Assembly (NCBI RefSeq): GCF_030052815.1
Contig: NC_079504.1
Coordinates: 46,002,324 to 46,066,323 of the forward strand
Direction: 5' to 3'
Origin: Hevea brasiliensis
Lineage: Eukaryota > Streptophyta > Magnoliopsida > Malpighiales > Euphorbiaceae
Length of the DNA: 64,000 bases
The translations under genes and the position numbers were made by a program. Positions 22,653 to 34,800 of the stretch are shown piece by piece (within the stretch, counting starts at the first letter, position 1; each line of letters starts with the position of its first letter). The notes below the pieces were generated by a model. The model saw only the letters and a program-made list of their open reading frames with translations, was not told the origin of the DNA and searched no databases.

Positions 22653-24753
22653 TGTTAGTAATATGCCCTAGAGCATATCATTTAGTATGTATCTTGTACA
22701 TATTTTTATTGACAAAAGGCATTTCCACTTTTCCGTTTACATAATATATTTATGTGTAATAGAAAAGGTCCATTGATATTTTATTATAAATATTATTCTT
22801 AAGTTGTTAAGAATATGAGTGACAATATTTCTAGCACAAAGTATCATAAATAGGTTCACAATCGAGGATACTTCATAATAAGGACATGACTTATCCAGAA
22901 AGATTGTATTCATATTTGTTCCCAAGTTATTTATATGAGATATAAAGAAGATGGAATGATGAGTCTCATGCTATATAACAAACATGATAGGCACTTATAA
23001 ATGATAAGTAGGCCGAACCAGTGACACTTATGACAAGCACATGGAGTTTACTCTTATCAATGTTTTGTCATAAATCATATCAGTGCATGTAATCTTTAGA
23101 CCTGAGATAGCACAGTTATCTTGTATATAGGTAGTTTGAGTTTGATACTGCTTTCATACTTGTACTATGTATGGGTATATGGGTATCTGTTGGCTCCTAC
23201 TAGTTATATATGGAGGTAGGTGTTGATCAAAATGGAATCTGTTCCTATAAGTAAATAGAGATAAAATCCTATGTTCATTTAATTGTTCTTGATGTTTCAA
23301 GTTCCTGGCCAGGATAGATAGATTTATTCAGAAAGAGTTTACGATGAGAAAATCTTTTAATCAAGAACTGGAATTAAAAGAGAACATAATATTCATAGCA
23401 AATGGAGTTTGACATAAACCATGACTCGGCTTGAGTTGGGATTTTGTATGCAGAGAGATTCTAGTGCATGGTAACATATGATTATAGGTTCATTTAAGGT
23501 AAATCTTATTACTAATTGGGTGGCCATGGCATGCTATGCTAGGTGTTAACCATAGTCTATGAGGTTCATAAAATGATTTAGAGAAATCATTTATGGTAAG
23601 AAAGAGTTCTGATGATATTAAGAGTTGATATCATGTCTCATTGCCAATTAGTGATGAGCCTAGTAAGTCACACACATACACAAGTTATCACCTATTTAAA
23701 TATGATTTAATTAATTAATTAAAGAGTTTAATTGATTAATTAAATAGGTTTGGTTTACAATTAAATTGCAAAGTCCCTAGCATGAGTTGAAACCAAATCT
23801 AGATTATTGGATGTATATTATAAGTTAAATTTATATTTAAAGTGTTTAAATATGAATTTAATTAATGAGAAATTAATTTATAGAGATTAATTAATTAATT
23901 TATATTTGATATAAATTAGAAGAAGAAAAATAATTATTTTGGGTTAAGAACTCAAAATTAAGACACAGGGGCATTTTGGTCATTTCACAGTGTAACACGT
24001 GGCACCATGAGATGGTGACACATAGGATTACACATAAACTTACCAAATGTTTTTAATCATATAAGATGATTAAAATCAAAATTAAATATAGGTTTGACAC
24101 TTGGCACAATGTGATTGGGTCACTTAAACCTAGAGCTAATCAAGGGGTGACATGTGGCAAGGGTTTAATGTGTTAACCTAGCTATATAAGTGTTGTTATG
24201 AAAAAGAAAAACAACCAGCAGCCACTCCTCTCCTTTGTCACGCCATTTTGAGGCTCTCCATCTATTCTTCTTCATCTCTCATCAATTCAAAGAGATTAGC
24301 CATCAATCTCTTGAATTAAGAACACTAGAAATTGTTTCTAGTGTCCTGTTTACATCTCTAATCTCTTAAAAGGCAGAATTTGAATTTCTAATTAATAGAA
24401 AAAGCTTTAGAAGCTATTCAAGGGCTGCCATAGGTGTTCTTGGTGTGGACAAGCTAGAGGGACAACATTTGGTGTCCTGAAGACAAATCCCAAAGGCGCA
24501 GACACGCTGCAATACATCAAGAGGTTAGTGTAATCGTTCTTGATTTAATCTATGGTTCTAAAATTAATCTGATTAATTTTAAAATCTTAAATGGCAAATA
24601 CAAATCCAAAAACATATTAAAAGAGTTTTAATATGTTGTTTATCATTGAAATCAAATAGATAAAAATAAATCTTGCATGATGCATGTGACCCTAGGTGAA
24701 AATTTTTGAATTCAATGGTATAAACTTGTGTTTTTGACGCTTCCGTTCCTTCA
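22653..24753 (+). repeat. Copia-2 3' LTR
   Basis: A 2,101-bp LTR from TGTTAGTAATATG to CCTTCA. It matches the 5' LTR throughout with scattered, mostly transitional differences. It carries the same CACGTGGC (23996-24003) and TATATAAG (24183-24190) elements. Confidence 0.95.
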
Positions 24754-24758
24754 CAGAG

Positions 24759-25312
24759 TGTTCAAGGTTGTCACCTCCTCAGCAATGCATGTAGATAGGG
24801 CTCATATAGATCATATTATGTATTTTGTACATTATAATTAGTTATTATTTGTAATGTAAACTATGAATTGTATGTTGAAATATAGATTATGGAACTGTAA
24901 TTAATTTGTAGATCATGTAAATTATGAATTTATGTAATCAGTCTGTAAATCATGTAAATTAATGAAACTTGAGAATTTATATATATAAATTGTGCATGAA
25001 TGGAAATGCATGGAAATGAATATGAAATTGAGATATATGAATGAGATGTGAATTATGAGATGGTTATGAGAGTAATTGATGAGATGATTATTGTAAAATA
25101 TTATTGAAAATTTCAAGCAGGTGAATAGTGAAGTACGCCAACTGATAATAAAATAGGAGAAACTCTGCTGGTTTCTCCGTTTAAAATAATTGATATTAAA
25201 ATATAACGATATCAAATTACTAAAGTAATAAAGTAAGATAAGATAGGGTGCTACAGCACCGAATGTAGCACACTTTGCTCTGCTACACTGTAGTTGGGTG
25301 AGGGGTGTTACA
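24759..25312 (+). repeat. X 5' LTR, last part
   Basis: This resumes the X LTR after the Copia-2 target copy CAGAG and aligns with 29,622-30,165, ending GGGGTGTTACA. A 97-codon open frame on the minus strand (24922-25215) is present in both LTRs at the same length. It lacks any recognisable domain and is probably chance in AT-rich DNA. Confidence 0.88.
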
Positions 25313-25667
25313 TTTATTGGTATCAGAGCACGGTTTAGGCATTTCTGGACCTAGATAGACTGCATATCATGCATTGCATTCATAAGAGTCGAGGTGACAC
25401 TATTGCAAATCTGTATTTCCAGTTTATTTTAGGTTAAGGTATGGAATAAGAGAGTGAAGAGACAATGAGATAGCGAATGGAGATGAGAAGGAGACTGTAT
25501 TTAAGATGAAAAAGGATGAGTACAGAACTATTTGAGGATAGGATGTAGGCTAAGGAGAAAGTGAAGTATGATAACACGGAAAAGTGTAGAAGTAAGGAGG
25601 TAGCAGTTCGTCGACTGCTTACGTCAGGTAAATTTTAAGGACGAAATTTAAATTAGAGGGGAAGAGT
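25313..25667 (+). other. X interior: primer site and polypurine tract only
   Basis: These 355 bp are all that lies between the two X LTRs. TGGTATCAGAGC at 25318-25329 is the primer-binding site and AGAGGGGAAGAGT at 25655-25667 is the polypurine tract. GGACGAAATTT just before the tract is typical of plant gypsy elements just 3' of pol. Between them there is no open frame of note and no gag or pol motif, so the coding region is missing altogether. Confidence 0.88.
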
Positions 25668-28600
25668 TGTAACACCCTCACTGTATCCATTCTGTACATT
25701 CTACTGTTCCGGTGACCGGTGTCAGTCCGGATAGCTAGAACGTCTGGAAAAATATTTAAACTAAAGTGAGGAACTATAATTAACTCAAATATTAATAAGA
25801 AAAATGTAGGAAAAATTTTAGAAATAAAATACAATCAAGTTAAATGAGCCGGTGCCCAAGTGATGGGTAACCCAGTGGGAAGTTGCGGTCCTCGTAGCTA
25901 GGAGCCCTAAACCTAGGAGAAAATTCATGAAATAATTATTGGGACTCTAGAGAAGAGTCATTGAGATTTCTATGGCATTGGAATGCCAAGAAAAGGTTCA
26001 GAAAATTTTTTCAATATGTACAGACAATTTTAGTTTGTTAAGCCAAACGGAGGGCATTTTGGTCATTTCGTCTTCAGAGATAATTTTTGGCCAACTTGTC
26101 TAGTTAAGTAAATAATTATTATGATCTAAAATATGAATAAATATTGCTAAAAATTAAATTGAAAATGAGCAGAAAAGAAAAGAAAAGAAAATGAATTAAA
26201 ATTACAATTTTGACCTCATGCTTATGTCACTAAGCACTCCCACCCAATCACATTTTGACACCTCATTATAAACCACTTAAAATGAGTTAAATGGGCTGAA
26301 AAATCAAAAGAAAATTATGTTTTCCTTCTTTCTTCTTCCTTTAGCCGAGACTCATCCCTCTCTCCCATCCACCATTTTTCTTTTCTTTAGCTCAATTGCC
26401 CTTAGGTTTTCACCATAAAAACCCTAAGTCCTAATACTAAAAATTGTCCTAGAGTCTTGCTAAGGTGATTGGTTACCAAGAAAGTGAAGGGAAAGTTGAA
26501 GTTAGCCAAGGGAAAATTCTGCACACAAAGGTTAGTGCACCAACCATACTCTTTTTCTTTCCTAAGCATGAAAAGCATGCTTGATTAAGTTGAAATAGCA
26601 TGAAAAGAAAAGAAAACTTGGAATATGTTGAAGTTTCAATTTGTCGCAGCCCTAGGAAGTAAATGAATTTGAAGGTTTTGATGATTTTGTTTTAGTTAGT
26701 GAAGTTGATTAATGAAGTTTAAGGCATTAGAAATCAAATTGCATGGATGTATGATTGAGATTGAAATTATAAGTTAGGGTTTTGACCTAACTTAGTTTTT
26801 GTATTATTGCTTGGAATTTGATGATGTTGAGATGATTTAATGACCATTAGAAGTGCTAAATATGTCAAATGAAGTTTGTGGAATTGGGAGAATTAAATTT
26901 GGGAGTGTTGATTCTTATGCAGGGAATTCAGACCTTTGAGTCCAATGTATTGTTTGAGCTATAACTAGAGTTTTGTTGCTCCAATTGGTGTGAGGCTAAT
27001 TGAAGATGAAACCTAGGACAAAATACCCCATTTTTCATGAAGAAACCATGCCTAAATTCTGTTCAAATCTTGACCAATTTACTGTCTCAATTCGGAAATC
27101 CAAACACTGAACCCAGAAAATTAACCACATAAATAGTACATGTTCATTTGGCTATAACTCCCTCTAGATAGGTCCAAATGACCTGATTTTTTGTGTCATT
27201 GGAAAGATTAGACATAGGACTACAACTTTCATTAAGAAAATCAAGCCCAGAAATACCTCTAACCAAATGAAATTGTAGGCCCAAATGAAGTCACCAAACT
27301 GACCAAAACCATTCTACCCAGAATTTCCTGGACTAAAGCTCACCCGACCAGTTTTGGCAAAATGGCCGTAACTTGGTCTATAAAAATTCAAATGCAATGA
27401 AACCAATGGAAAAAGTTTTATAAGACATAATGACACAACTTTGATGAAGGAACTCTGCCCAGAAAACCAAACCAAGTTGACCTAAAAATTACCCTAATCC
27501 GGGTGACTAACATGCTATCCCTGGAAAATGACTAAATGAATAGTATTTGTTCAAATGGTCATAACTCAGTGCAAAAAAATTCAATTGATCTGAAATTTTA
27601 CCAGCAGAAAGGTGAGACATAGTCCTATAACTTTCATGAAGAACATAAATCCAAATTCTGACCATAACCTAGTCAAATTTCCAACCAAACTTAGGTCACA
27701 AAATCTGGCAAAAACAAATTGCCCGTAAAGTGCAGTGCAGGTAAATCCGGTCAGTTATGGTAAAATAACCATAACTTGAGCTAAAAAACTCCAAATGAAG
27801 TGATTCAAAAAAAAAGAAATGTAACTAGACACAATAAGGAAGAACTTTCATGAAGACAATTTTATTAAATTCCTACTGTACAAATGACCAATGGAATAGT
27901 AAACCTAGGATATGAAATCTGAAAATTTTGAATAACATAAGATAAGCTTTGAAATGGTATTGGAAATCAATACCAACAAAAATAAAATGAAAAATGTGGT
28001 ATCTTGATGAACATAGGTTCAATAAATTTATTATGTATTAAAAAGTCAATCATTTGAGTGAATAGTAATGTGAATAGTAATACAAAGACACAAAGTGTAA
28101 TAACTAAATTGGTAGAGGAAATTAAGGGATGAAATTTGGAATCCATGAAACATTCATGGATTACTTGGAATAGAAGTAGTAATTTACCTATATGACTTAA
28201 TGAATATTTAAGTTATGTGAATATATAATTAAGATTTGTATTCCCATTACTAGTAGGTCTAATAAAACATGAGTGACACCACTTGAATAGGAAAATGAAA
28301 TTAACCTAGATGGATTGTTGAGACTTATACTCCCATCACCAATGGAGTTCATAATATATTAGCAATACAATTGAAGTATGAAATGTACCTTATATGAATA
28401 GATTGTTGAATGAATAAATGTGATAAAAGTGTCATTTGGGATTTAAGTTCCCATCAACAAAGAAAGGAAAAATGTTTTGATAACAATGGTACATGTGAAC
28501 CATTGTTTAGAATTGTGATCAATATGAAAAACATAATGAATAAATAAATGAATCATATTAATGTATAAATGAGACATTAGTTCTCATTATTGTAGAAAGG

Positions 28601-30165
28601 AAAAGTACTTTGAGTACAATGGTATAAAAGGATAATTGATGTGAATTGTGATCATATAAATGATCAAATGAATGTATAAATTATAATTGAAATTTATCAT
28701 GAAATAATGAAGTCATAAAACACAATATATTAATATTTAATGATATTATGTACCCTTGTATTGGCTAGACATGTGTGTCAGATTAGATAGATTGGCATGC
28801 CATTAGGGTATTGTTATAGCAATACTACGAAAGGCTTTATGCCTATAGTCATGGCTTTATGTCCGCACTCATGGCTTTTATGCCTGATTATGTGTTATCA
28901 TAGCTTTTTAGCCATACTGACTGCATACGTGGTTGACGTTTTGCGTCCCATGGTATGACTGCCCGAGGCACCGCAGTGTCCAGTGCCAACGACCCATTAT
29001 CCAGTTTAGTCAGCCTGTCGTAGGTTACTTGGGTAGTCTAATTTATTAAAATAAGTTATGAATATTAGCAATTAAAAATGCTAGAAAGTAAATAAATGAG
29101 AAGAAATTCTGAAATAAATTAGATTAGCTCCAAAAATTTGTTCCTTTGAAGAATCTGAAGTAAATTAAACTAGTTTTAAAAATTTTAAATATTACGAAAT
29201 GATTGTAAACAACTTAGAAAGTATCAAGGAAGTGATAAAAAGACTAGTAGAAAAATTATAACTTAAATAACAATATAAATGTGACTTTTATAAGAATATA
29301 AGTATAAGTATAAATTTTAGATTTATTTGTACATTATATTAATAATTATTGAAAACTTATGACAGAAGAGATTCTAGAGAGCAACATAAATGACGAAAAA
29401 TATATTGTATGACAAATTTCATATGAACCCAGTAAAATTCTTGAGTATAGAAAATATGCTCCAATTATTTTTACTTGTTATATTATTTCCTTATTATATT
29501 ATTGCACCACTAAGTAGCAATGCTTAGCGCGATGGATTTGTTTCCTCGCGCAGGTACTGAAGTTAAAGCCTAGCGAATACCAAACAGAGATTTTGGAGTT
29601 CTGATCTGCAGAGTGTTCAAGGTTGTCAACTCCTCAGCAATGCATGTAGATAGGGCTCATATAGATCATATTTTGTATTTTGTACATTATAATTAGTTAT
29701 TATTTGTAATGTAAATTATGAATTGTATGTTGAAATATAGATTATAGAACTGTAATTAATTCGTAGATCATGTAAATTATGAATTTATGTAATCAGTCTG
29801 TAAATCATGTAAATTAATGAAACTTGAGAATTTATATATATAAATTGTGCATGAATGGAAATGCATGGAAATGAATATGAAATTGAGATATATGAATGAG
29901 ATGTGAATTATGAGATGGTCATGAGAGTAATTGATGAGATGATTATTGTAAAATATTATTGAAAATTTCAAGCAGGTGAATAGTGAAGTACGCCAAAAGA
30001 TAATAAAATAGGAGAAACTCTGCTGGTTTCTCCGTTTAAAATAATTGATATTAAAATATAACGAGATCAAATTATTAAAGTAATAAAGTAAGATAAGATA
30101 GGGTGCTTCAGCACCGAATATAGCACACTTTTCTCGACTACACTGTAGTTGGGTGAGGGGTTACA
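25668..30165 (+). repeat. X 3' LTR (uninterrupted reference copy)
   Basis: This 4,498-bp LTR starts TGTAACACCCTCAC and ends GGGGTTACA. It preserves the empty sites for W (near 28,045) and Copia-2 (near 29,610), which is how those insertions were delimited. It has the five-unit ~200-bp module (about 26,945-27,860) and three units of the 20-bp repeat (28834-28884). No gene is seen. Confidence 0.92.
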
Positions 30166-30873
30166 CTAAGACTTAGGCCAGCATAAAGCTTCTGAAGTCT
30201 GTAGTAAGCCTGAGTCAAACACAACTTCAAGGGCCAACATGCACAACAAAATGAAATGAAGTATTATAAATTAATTTGAGCTAACTTAACCCAATAACTA
30301 TCTGAAATCCACAACTAGGGGTATCCACATGCATAAACCATTTAATACCATTAATTTTCATTAATTAATACAATATATATAAACATTGGTATCACAACGG
30401 AGTTCTAATGATTAAATAAATAGATAAACAAATACAATAAAAACTATTAACTAAGAAATACCATAACCTGTGGAAAAAAATACAGTTAAGAGCAGAAAAT
30501 AAACTTGCTCCTCCTGCCATGTAGAAAAATATTTGAACAAGAATGAGTGTTTGACTCAGAGAGTTTAGATATTGATTATAAGTGCAATTTCTATAACTAC
30601 AAAAAACTAGTGCAATTCAATCATGAGAAGCACATCCAATACATATAGCAAACAATTCACCTAATATTTGCATGAGAAGATAATTTGGAGTTACTTACTC
30701 ATCTAGTGTATCACATCAATACGTAAATATTGGAGCTGATTTCCTATATAGCTCTCTCAATCCAAAACTCGCCAGCAAGCTTAACACAAGTCAGACTTTC
30801 ACTTAAATCCAAGTGTGGGGGTCAATGAGATCAATTCAAAGTCGTTCCTCACCTTAACTTTCCATATCCATAA
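30166..30873 (-). mobile_element. Remnant Y LTR, middle part
   Basis: This continues the Y LTR after X; 30166-30170 is the right target copy of X. On the minus strand the CTCTGAGTCAAACACTCATT stretch (about 30,550-30,570) resembles part of solo LTR W, supporting a gypsy-like LTR. No coding frame is seen. It ends with CATAA (30869-30873), the left target copy of Z. Confidence 0.6.
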
Positions 30874-32845
30874 TGTCACACCTTATCCCTAGTAAGGCAT
30901 GACATGTTCCTGTAGCATACCTAATGAATTACCGAACTCCAACTACCGATAACTCATTAGTTATGCTATAAAAGATTTTAAAACAAATCATAGCTTTTTA
31001 TCTTATCAATTCTTTTGCGGAAAACTGCATGAGGATAGTTAAAATTCCATGTAAACATTCATTGAAAATAATGATAGACTAAATATTGCAAAGGATACAT
31101 TTCCACAAGTCTCAAAATAAAGTACAAATAGTTATAAACTCAAAATACTTTAGTAATGCAGTACTTTTTAATACAAACTGTTCAATGTCCATACATCCAT
31201 ACATCTAGGTACAAAATACATCCATAGGAATATAAGGGTATACCTAACGTAAATACCCACAATCAATACCAAAATGCTACTTCCAAGTCTCTCATTCGGC
31301 ACCCTTCTCCTTTCCCTTACCTGCTACAGCATATAGAAGCTATCGCTGAGTATATCACTCAGTGGTGCCCAACTAATAACTTTAAAACCTAAGGTAAAAC
31401 ACAATTTGTCAAAGCATAATAAGTCACATTTTTCTTAAGCATGAAAACTTCACAATAGTTCTAAGTCCGTAAGAGCCATTTATTGGAATAACATTTCAAA
31501 AGAGAAATCACACTTCATAAATCACAATTCACAAAGCATTAGTGTTGCCAACATCAACACATAGTTTAGGCCATGACACAAAATTTCACAGTTAGTGCCG
31601 TGTTGTACACCACGACAAAGCAATCTCAACCTCACTAATCGTTATTAATGAGGGAAGGGCTAGCTATCTAATAAGTACTCATGTAGTCTTACCTCATTAA
31701 CCGTTATTAATGGGAGACATAATCATATCAAATATCAAACCCCAAGTAGCCATTACTACTGGGGAGTTCCGAAGGGACTGTCATGCTGACTGTGGTTTCA
31801 AAACAACTTTCAAGAGTTTCTAAATCAATAATCACATTTGCAAAATAATAACATATTCAAATCATCATAAAAGGGGTGGCAACACACAAATTTTCCAAAT
31901 GCAAGAGAAAAACCATACCTCATTCAAAATAAACTCATTCCAAATCAAACTCATTCAAATAAACTCATTCAAATTCATTTACAAAGTTAAAACAAAGAAA
32001 AAGGTTAGTTGTGCACAAACCTTCAATAATTCTCCTTCCTTGTTACCTACTTCTCCTTGTCCATTCTTACTTCTTTTTCTACTGAAAATAGACAAATAGA
32101 ATACCTCAATACTAATATCAATTGCTACCAAGAACTCATTACATGAATGTTTAATGTATCCCAAATTAGCTTTGCAAATTTTAGAAAGTTTTGGTTTTGG
32201 ATAGCTTGGTGCCCCAATCTTTGAACCCAATTTTTACCTAGTTTCGATCATAATTTGATGAGGTGCTCTTCATGAAAATTGTTCATCTGGGTCTTAACTT
32301 TATTTTTCTTTTTGTATCGCCTAATTCGGAGCTGTGTAGCTCAAGTTATGACCAAAATACGGTTACTATTTATGTCACTATTCACCCTACAGTTTCAGTT
32401 CTGGCAAATTTATCGATCCAACTTCGTTCAGCAATTTGATCAAGTTAAGTCCATAATTTGGTCTAATGTTCTTCATACGAAATGTTCTACTATGTCTTAG
32501 ATTTCTATCGATACAAGAATCTGCTAAATCGGAGTTTTCTAGAGAGAGTTATGGCCATGTAAAGTTTACTGTTCATATGGTAAATCTGTAGATTTCTGCA
32601 GATTCAGTGATTCAACTTTGCTTAGCAATTTGATTGGATTAAGTCCATAATTTGGCCTCAAGTTCTTCATATGAAATGTTCGACTATGTTTTAAGTTTCC
32701 ATCGGTTCAAGAATCACCTAAATCGGAGTTTTCTAGAGAGAGTTATGGCCATGCAAAATTTACTGTTCATATAGTCAAATTCTGCAAGTTCCAGAATTTT
32801 TTCTCTAAGTTCAAACCAAGTTTTAGGCAATTTCTGGGCAGTTTC
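30874..32845 (-). repeat. Z 3' LTR (left LTR), outer part
   Basis: This aligns with 42620 to about 44,600 of the right LTR. It contains ~200-bp modules seen on the minus strand (about 32,250-32,790). It ends in GTTTC (32841-32845), the left target copy of the inserted solo LTR. Confidence 0.92.
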
Positions 32846-33292
32846 TGTAACACCCCAAATCTTCGAGTTATGAATAGTACCATTTTTTGTTCGTGACTAG
32901 TATTATTCAAAGACACCTTGAGAACCAAAAATAAATAGAAAAAAAATTAATTAAGATAGAAAAAATAAAAATTCAGGTGACCCAAAAATATAAGGATTCA
33001 TCGGGTATATTAAAAAAGAGGGATTATGACCCGATAAGGGGCATTTTCGTCAATTCACCTCAAGAGTTAACTTTTGACCAAAATGTAAATTAAATTAAAT
33101 GAAAATAATATATTGAATTATAAAATTTTTTTTTAGGAAAAGAATTCAAGTATAAAGTAAAAAGAAAATAAAAGAAATAAAAATCTAGAATTTTAATTTC
33201 ATTTTGACCCAATTAAAATTTTAGTATCAATGGGCTTTGGACAACTCAATTAAATGAATTAAATAAATAAAAAAATAAGGATAAATATATAA

Positions 33293-33317
33293 TCTCTCTC
33301 TCTCCTCTTCTCTCCCC

Positions 33318-33351
<34 letters not shown>
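33293..33351 (+). repeat. (CT)n-rich microsatellite in Z'
   Basis: CT repeats with a few interruptions, matching the GA-rich stretches near 37,110 and 45,475 in the Z LTRs, where the run is shorter. Confidence 0.85.
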
Positions 33352-34118
33352 TCTTCTTTCTTTCTTCTTTCTTTCTCCATTGACACCCATTCTCAATTCT
33401 CTTTTTTCCTTTCTTCTTTTTTTTTTCCATCTAATTGGTAGAGAGAGCATCAAATTAATTTTTGATTTAGATTAGAAAAAAAAAAAAAACAAGAGAAGAG
33501 AAAAGAAAAAAATTATTTAGAAGTTGGAAGGAAGTCAAAAGAGTAAGTTCTTGCTTATTTCTTTTTTAGTTATACAAATTTATTTTATTAGATTATGATG
33601 AAATTTCATAAAAAAAAAAAAAAATGCATGAATGGGAAAAAACTAGGTTTTTGCCAAATTGGAGAAAAATTAGAGTTTGATGTATTTCAATGAAAATGAT
33701 GATGAAATCAAGCTTAGTTGAAGTAGTATGCATGATTAGAGTAAAGAAATTGCATGAAATGTGTATAAATTTAATTATGGGAGATTAGGGTTCATTGGAA
33801 AATTGGAGCTTTGGAGCTAGAGAGTGAAATTGGAGTGTGTAGTGTTAAATTATGATCATTTGAGGTTTATTTTGTTTGAATTGACATTAGATTAATGAAT
33901 GGAGGTAATGAAATGGTAGGATTAGGAAAAATTGCAAATTTGTTGTTTGAAAATTATGGGGTTTGTGTTAGGAAGTGCCATTGATGTGTCAATACTAAAT
34001 TATAGTCATTTTGGGTGAATTAAATGTGAATTGAGGTTGGCTAGAGGGAATAATTGAAGAAATGAAAAAATTGAACTTAGGGCAGAATTTTTGCACACTG
34101 AATTCAGTGTGTTTGGAA

Positions 34119-34800
34119 GCCCATAACTTGAGCTACACAACTCTAATTGGTGTGAAACCAATTGGAAACGAAACTTAAGACATAGGGCTAGAATTTTCGT
34201 GAAGATACCCTGCCCCGAAAATGACCTTAAGCTACCCGAAATGAGCCTTGAAATGGGAGATAAAATTCTGGAACTTGCAGAATTTGACCATATAAACAGT
34301 AAAATTTGCATGGCCATAACTCTCTCTAGAAAACTCCGATTTAGGTGATTCTTAAACCGATGGAAACCTAAGACATAGTAGAACATTTTATATGGCTTGA
34401 GGTCAAATTATTGACTTAACCCAATCAAATTGCTAAGCAAAGTTGAATCACTAAATCTATAGAAATCTGGAAATCTGCAGATTTACCATATGAACAGTAA
34501 ATTTTGCATGGCCATAACTATCTCTAGAAAACTCCGATTTAGGCAATTCTTGAATCAATGGAAACCTAAGACATATTAGAACATTTCGTATGAAGAACAT
34601 TAGACCAAATTATGGACTTAACTTGATCAAATTGCTCAACGAATTTGGATCAATAAATCTGCCAAAACTGAATCTATAGGATGAACAGTGACATGAACAG
34701 TAACTGTGTTTTGGTCATAACTTGAGCTACACAGCTCTGAATTAGGCGATTCAAAAAGGAAAATAAATTTAAGACCTAAATGAACAACTTTCATGAAGAA
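34119..34800 (+). repeat. ~200-bp tandem module in the Z' LTR
   Basis: Four units start near 34119, 34311, 34510 and 34712. They share CCATAACT..., a GATTTAGGTGATTC-like block, GACATA and a CATGAAGAA-like end. The spacing (192-202 bp) and block order match the module in the X LTR. Confidence 0.72.

Larger units (their letters stand above)
14721..24753 (+). mobile_element. Copia-2: Ty1/copia LTR retrotransposon, plus strand, degenerate
   Basis: It has two near-full-length LTRs (14721-16826 and 22653-24753), a primer site, a 1.8-kb leader, a broken gag-pol (18649-22638) and a polypurine tract. The flanks TAGAG (14716-14720) and CAGAG (24754-24758) are a target duplication with one change. The empty site in the 3' LTR of X (near 29,608-29,620) reads ATCTGCAGAGTGTTC, confirming the insertion. 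By eye the LTRs differ at about seven of the first 155 bases, fewer than the LTRs of the host element X. Confidence 0.95.
9037..30165 (+). mobile_element. Element X: LTR retrotransposon with 4.5-kb LTRs and a 355-bp interior
   Basis: The LTRs begin TGTAACACCCTCAC and end in TTACA. The 5' LTR is 9037-11414, 13143-14720 and 24759-25312 (4,510 bp after removing inserts and duplicated targets). The 3' LTR is 25668-30165 (4,498 bp). The interior (25313-25667) holds only a primer site and a polypurine tract. The flanks CTAGG (9032-9036) and CTAAG (30166-30170) are a 4-of-5 target duplication. With no coding capacity it must have moved using enzymes of another element. The termini and the GGACGAAATTT stretch before the tract resemble Ty3/gypsy chromoviruses. 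Confidence 0.88.

Noticed and set aside
24922..25215. A 97-codon minus-strand frame present at equal length in both X LTRs (also 29777-30070).
   Set aside because: The two LTRs were identical when inserted, so a shared open frame is not evidence of selection. Composition is typical of AT-rich chance frames.
33227..33453. Glu/Arg/Lys-rich open frames on the minus strand.
   Set aside because: They are translations of the CT-rich microsatellite in Z'.
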